From Akkermansia muciniphila (GTDB lineage: Bacteria; Verrucomicrobiota; Verrucomicrobiia; Opitutales; Opitutaceae), in the NCBI GenBank assembly GCA_945874545.1, contig CAMCHD010000002.1, positions 1 through 39,696 of the forward strand: a stretch of 39,696 nt of DNA, written 5' to 3'. The stretch's first letter is position 1, and each line of letters starts with the position of its first letter. Below the pieces are notes generated by a model that did not search any database, was not told where the DNA came from, and worked only from the letters and a program-made list of their open reading frames with translations. The position numbers and the translations under genes were made by a program. Shown in pieces: positions 38,332-39,696 of this stretch.

Positions 38332-39696
38332 ATGCCCTTGTCCATTCTCGCCCGGCTCCCCTCCGCCACCCCCGCCCCGCCCCGTCGTTTGCCCGCGCTT
38401 ATCCAGGGCGGCATGGGCGTGGCCGTCTCCGGCTGGCGCCTGGCCCGCGCCGTGTCCACCGCCGGCCAACTCGGCGTCGTGTCCGGAACCCTGCTTCCGG
38501 TCGTGCTCGCCCGCCGCCTGCAACTCGGCGACCCCGGCGGCGAACTCCGCCGCGCCCTCGCGGCGTTTCCCGACCCCGCGACCAGCGCCTCGCTGCTCGC
38601 CCGCTATTTCATCCCCGGCGGCAAGGCCCCCGCCGCACCCTTCGCCGCCGTGCCCATGCCGTCCGCCACGCCCTCCCGCCACTGGCTGGAACTGACCGTG
38701 GCGGCGAATTTCACCGAGGTCTGGCTGGCGAAGGAGGGCCACGACGGCCCGGTGGGCTTGAACCTGCTGGAAAAGATCCAGACCGCCACCCTGCCCTCCC
38801 TCTACGGCGCGATGCTCGCCGGGGTGGACGTCGTCCTCATGGGCGCCGGCATCCCCCGCGCGATTCCCGGCGTGCTCGACGATTTCGCCGGCGGCGGCGC
38901 CGCCTCGCTCGCCCTCGACGTGACCGGCGATTCCGCGACCGGCACCACGCTCCGCTTCGACCCCGCCGACCTCCTGGCCGCGCCCCCGTTTCGCCTGCGC
39001 CGGCCCGCCTTCCTCGCCATCGTGGGCTCCGCCGCGCTCGCCACCACGCTGGCCCGCAAGTCCACCGGCCAGGTCGACGGCTTTGTGGTCGAAACCAATG
39101 CCGCCGGCGGCCACAACGCGCCCCCTCGCGGCATCCGCACCCCCGGCCCCGACGGCCAACCGGTCTACGGACCCCGCGACGAACCGGAATTGGAAAAATT
39201 TCGCGCCCTCGGCCTGCCCTTCTGGCTCGCCGGCGAACGCGCCTCCCCCGAACGCCTCGCCGCCGCCCAGGCCGCCGGCGCGGTCGGCGTGCAGGTGGGC
39301 TCCGCGTTCGCCTTTTGCACCGAGTCCGGTCTCGATCCCGCCCTGAAGGCCCGCGTGCGGGCGCTCAGCCGCGCCGGACGCGTCCGGATCTTCACCGACC
39401 CCCGCGCCTCCCCGACCGGGTTTCCCTTCAAGGTGCTTTCGCTCGACGACACCCTCTCCGAACCCGCGACCTACGCCGCCCACCCGCGCCGCTGCGATCT
39501 CGGTTACCTGCGCGAGCCCTTCCGCCACGCCGACGGTTCGCTCGATTACCGCTGCCCGGCCGAACCGACCGACGCCTACGCGACGAAAGGCGGCGCGGGC
39601 GAAGCGACCGACGGCCGGAAGTGCCTCTGCAACGGCCTGCTCGCCGCCGTCGGCCTCGGCCAAACCCGCGCCGCACGTTCGCCCGGGGAGGCCGCC
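38332..39696 (+). CDS. Nitronate monooxygenase / 2-nitropropane dioxygenase-like FMN protein (3' end outside window)
   Basis: Own translation, open to base 39696: MPLSILARLPSATPAPPRRLPALIQGGMGVAVSGWRLARAVSTAGQLGVVSGT...GFVVETNAAGGHNAPPRG...GAVGVQVGSAFAFCTESG...RRCDLGYLREPF...YRCPAEPTDAYATKGG...GRKCLCNGL. Absent from supplied ORF track because no stop lies in the window. Confidence 0.9.
   Translation, partial: MPLSILARLPSATPAPPRRLPALIQGGMGVAVSGWRLARAVSTAGQLGVVSGTLLPVVLARRLQLGDPGGELRRALAAFPDPATSASLLARYFIPGGKAPAAPFAAVPMPSATPSRHWLELTVAANFTEVWLAKEGHDGPVGLNLLEKIQTATLPSLYGAMLAGVDVVLMGAGIPRAIPGVLDDFAGGGAASLALDVTGDSATGTTLRFDPADLLAAPPFRLRRPAFLAIVGSAALATTLARKSTGQVDGFVVETNAAGGHNAPPRGIRTPGPDGQPVYGPRDEPELEKFRALGLPFWLAGERASPERLAAAQAAGAVGVQVGSAFAFCTESGLDPALKARVRALSRAGRVRIFTDPRASPTGFPFKVLSLDDTLSEPATYAAHPRRCDLGYLREPFRHADGSLDYRCPAEPTDAYATKGGAGEATDGRKCLCNGLLAAVGLGQTRAARSPGEAA

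Noticed and set aside
38242-39663. 473-aa minus-strand Gly-rich ORF
   Set aside because: Antisense of the nitronate-monooxygenase-like reading frame, which has clear family motifs.

Overview
High-GC bacterial chromosomal window; gene content and protein style suggest Verrucomicrobia/Opitutaceae (inference only, no 16S seen). I support about 33 protein-coding genes, one tRNA-Tyr and several intrinsic terminators or palindromic elements. No CRISPR array, transposase or prophage was recognised. Main blocks: LacI-type regulator and xylA; a giant secreted metzincin/Calx-beta/delta-60 protein; flotillin and NfeD-like pair; accA, radC, tRNA-Tyr; clpP and tig; tsaB and alr; M29 aminopeptidase; a translationally coupled type II secretion pseudopilin operon (GspC-like, G, H, I, J, K, L, M-like) with no secretin, ATPase or platform gene in the window; oxidoreductases and RNA-modification genes; an exopolysaccharide export cassette (beta-barrel, Wza-like, Wzc-like BY-kinase); a small membrane protein with a zinc-ribbon tail; sufT; a three-gene operon of TonB-dependent receptor, YfiR-like protein and CHASE8-like/HAMP/GAF/PAS hybrid histidine kinase; and a nitronate-monooxygenase-like gene running off the right edge that the ORF track missed. 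The best candidate for an under-described system is the TonB receptor/YfiR/CHASE8-kinase operon, which looks like a YfiBNR-type envelope-sensing module rewired from c-di-GMP output to a phosphorelay. Many long antisense ORFs in the supplied track are GC-rich artefacts.
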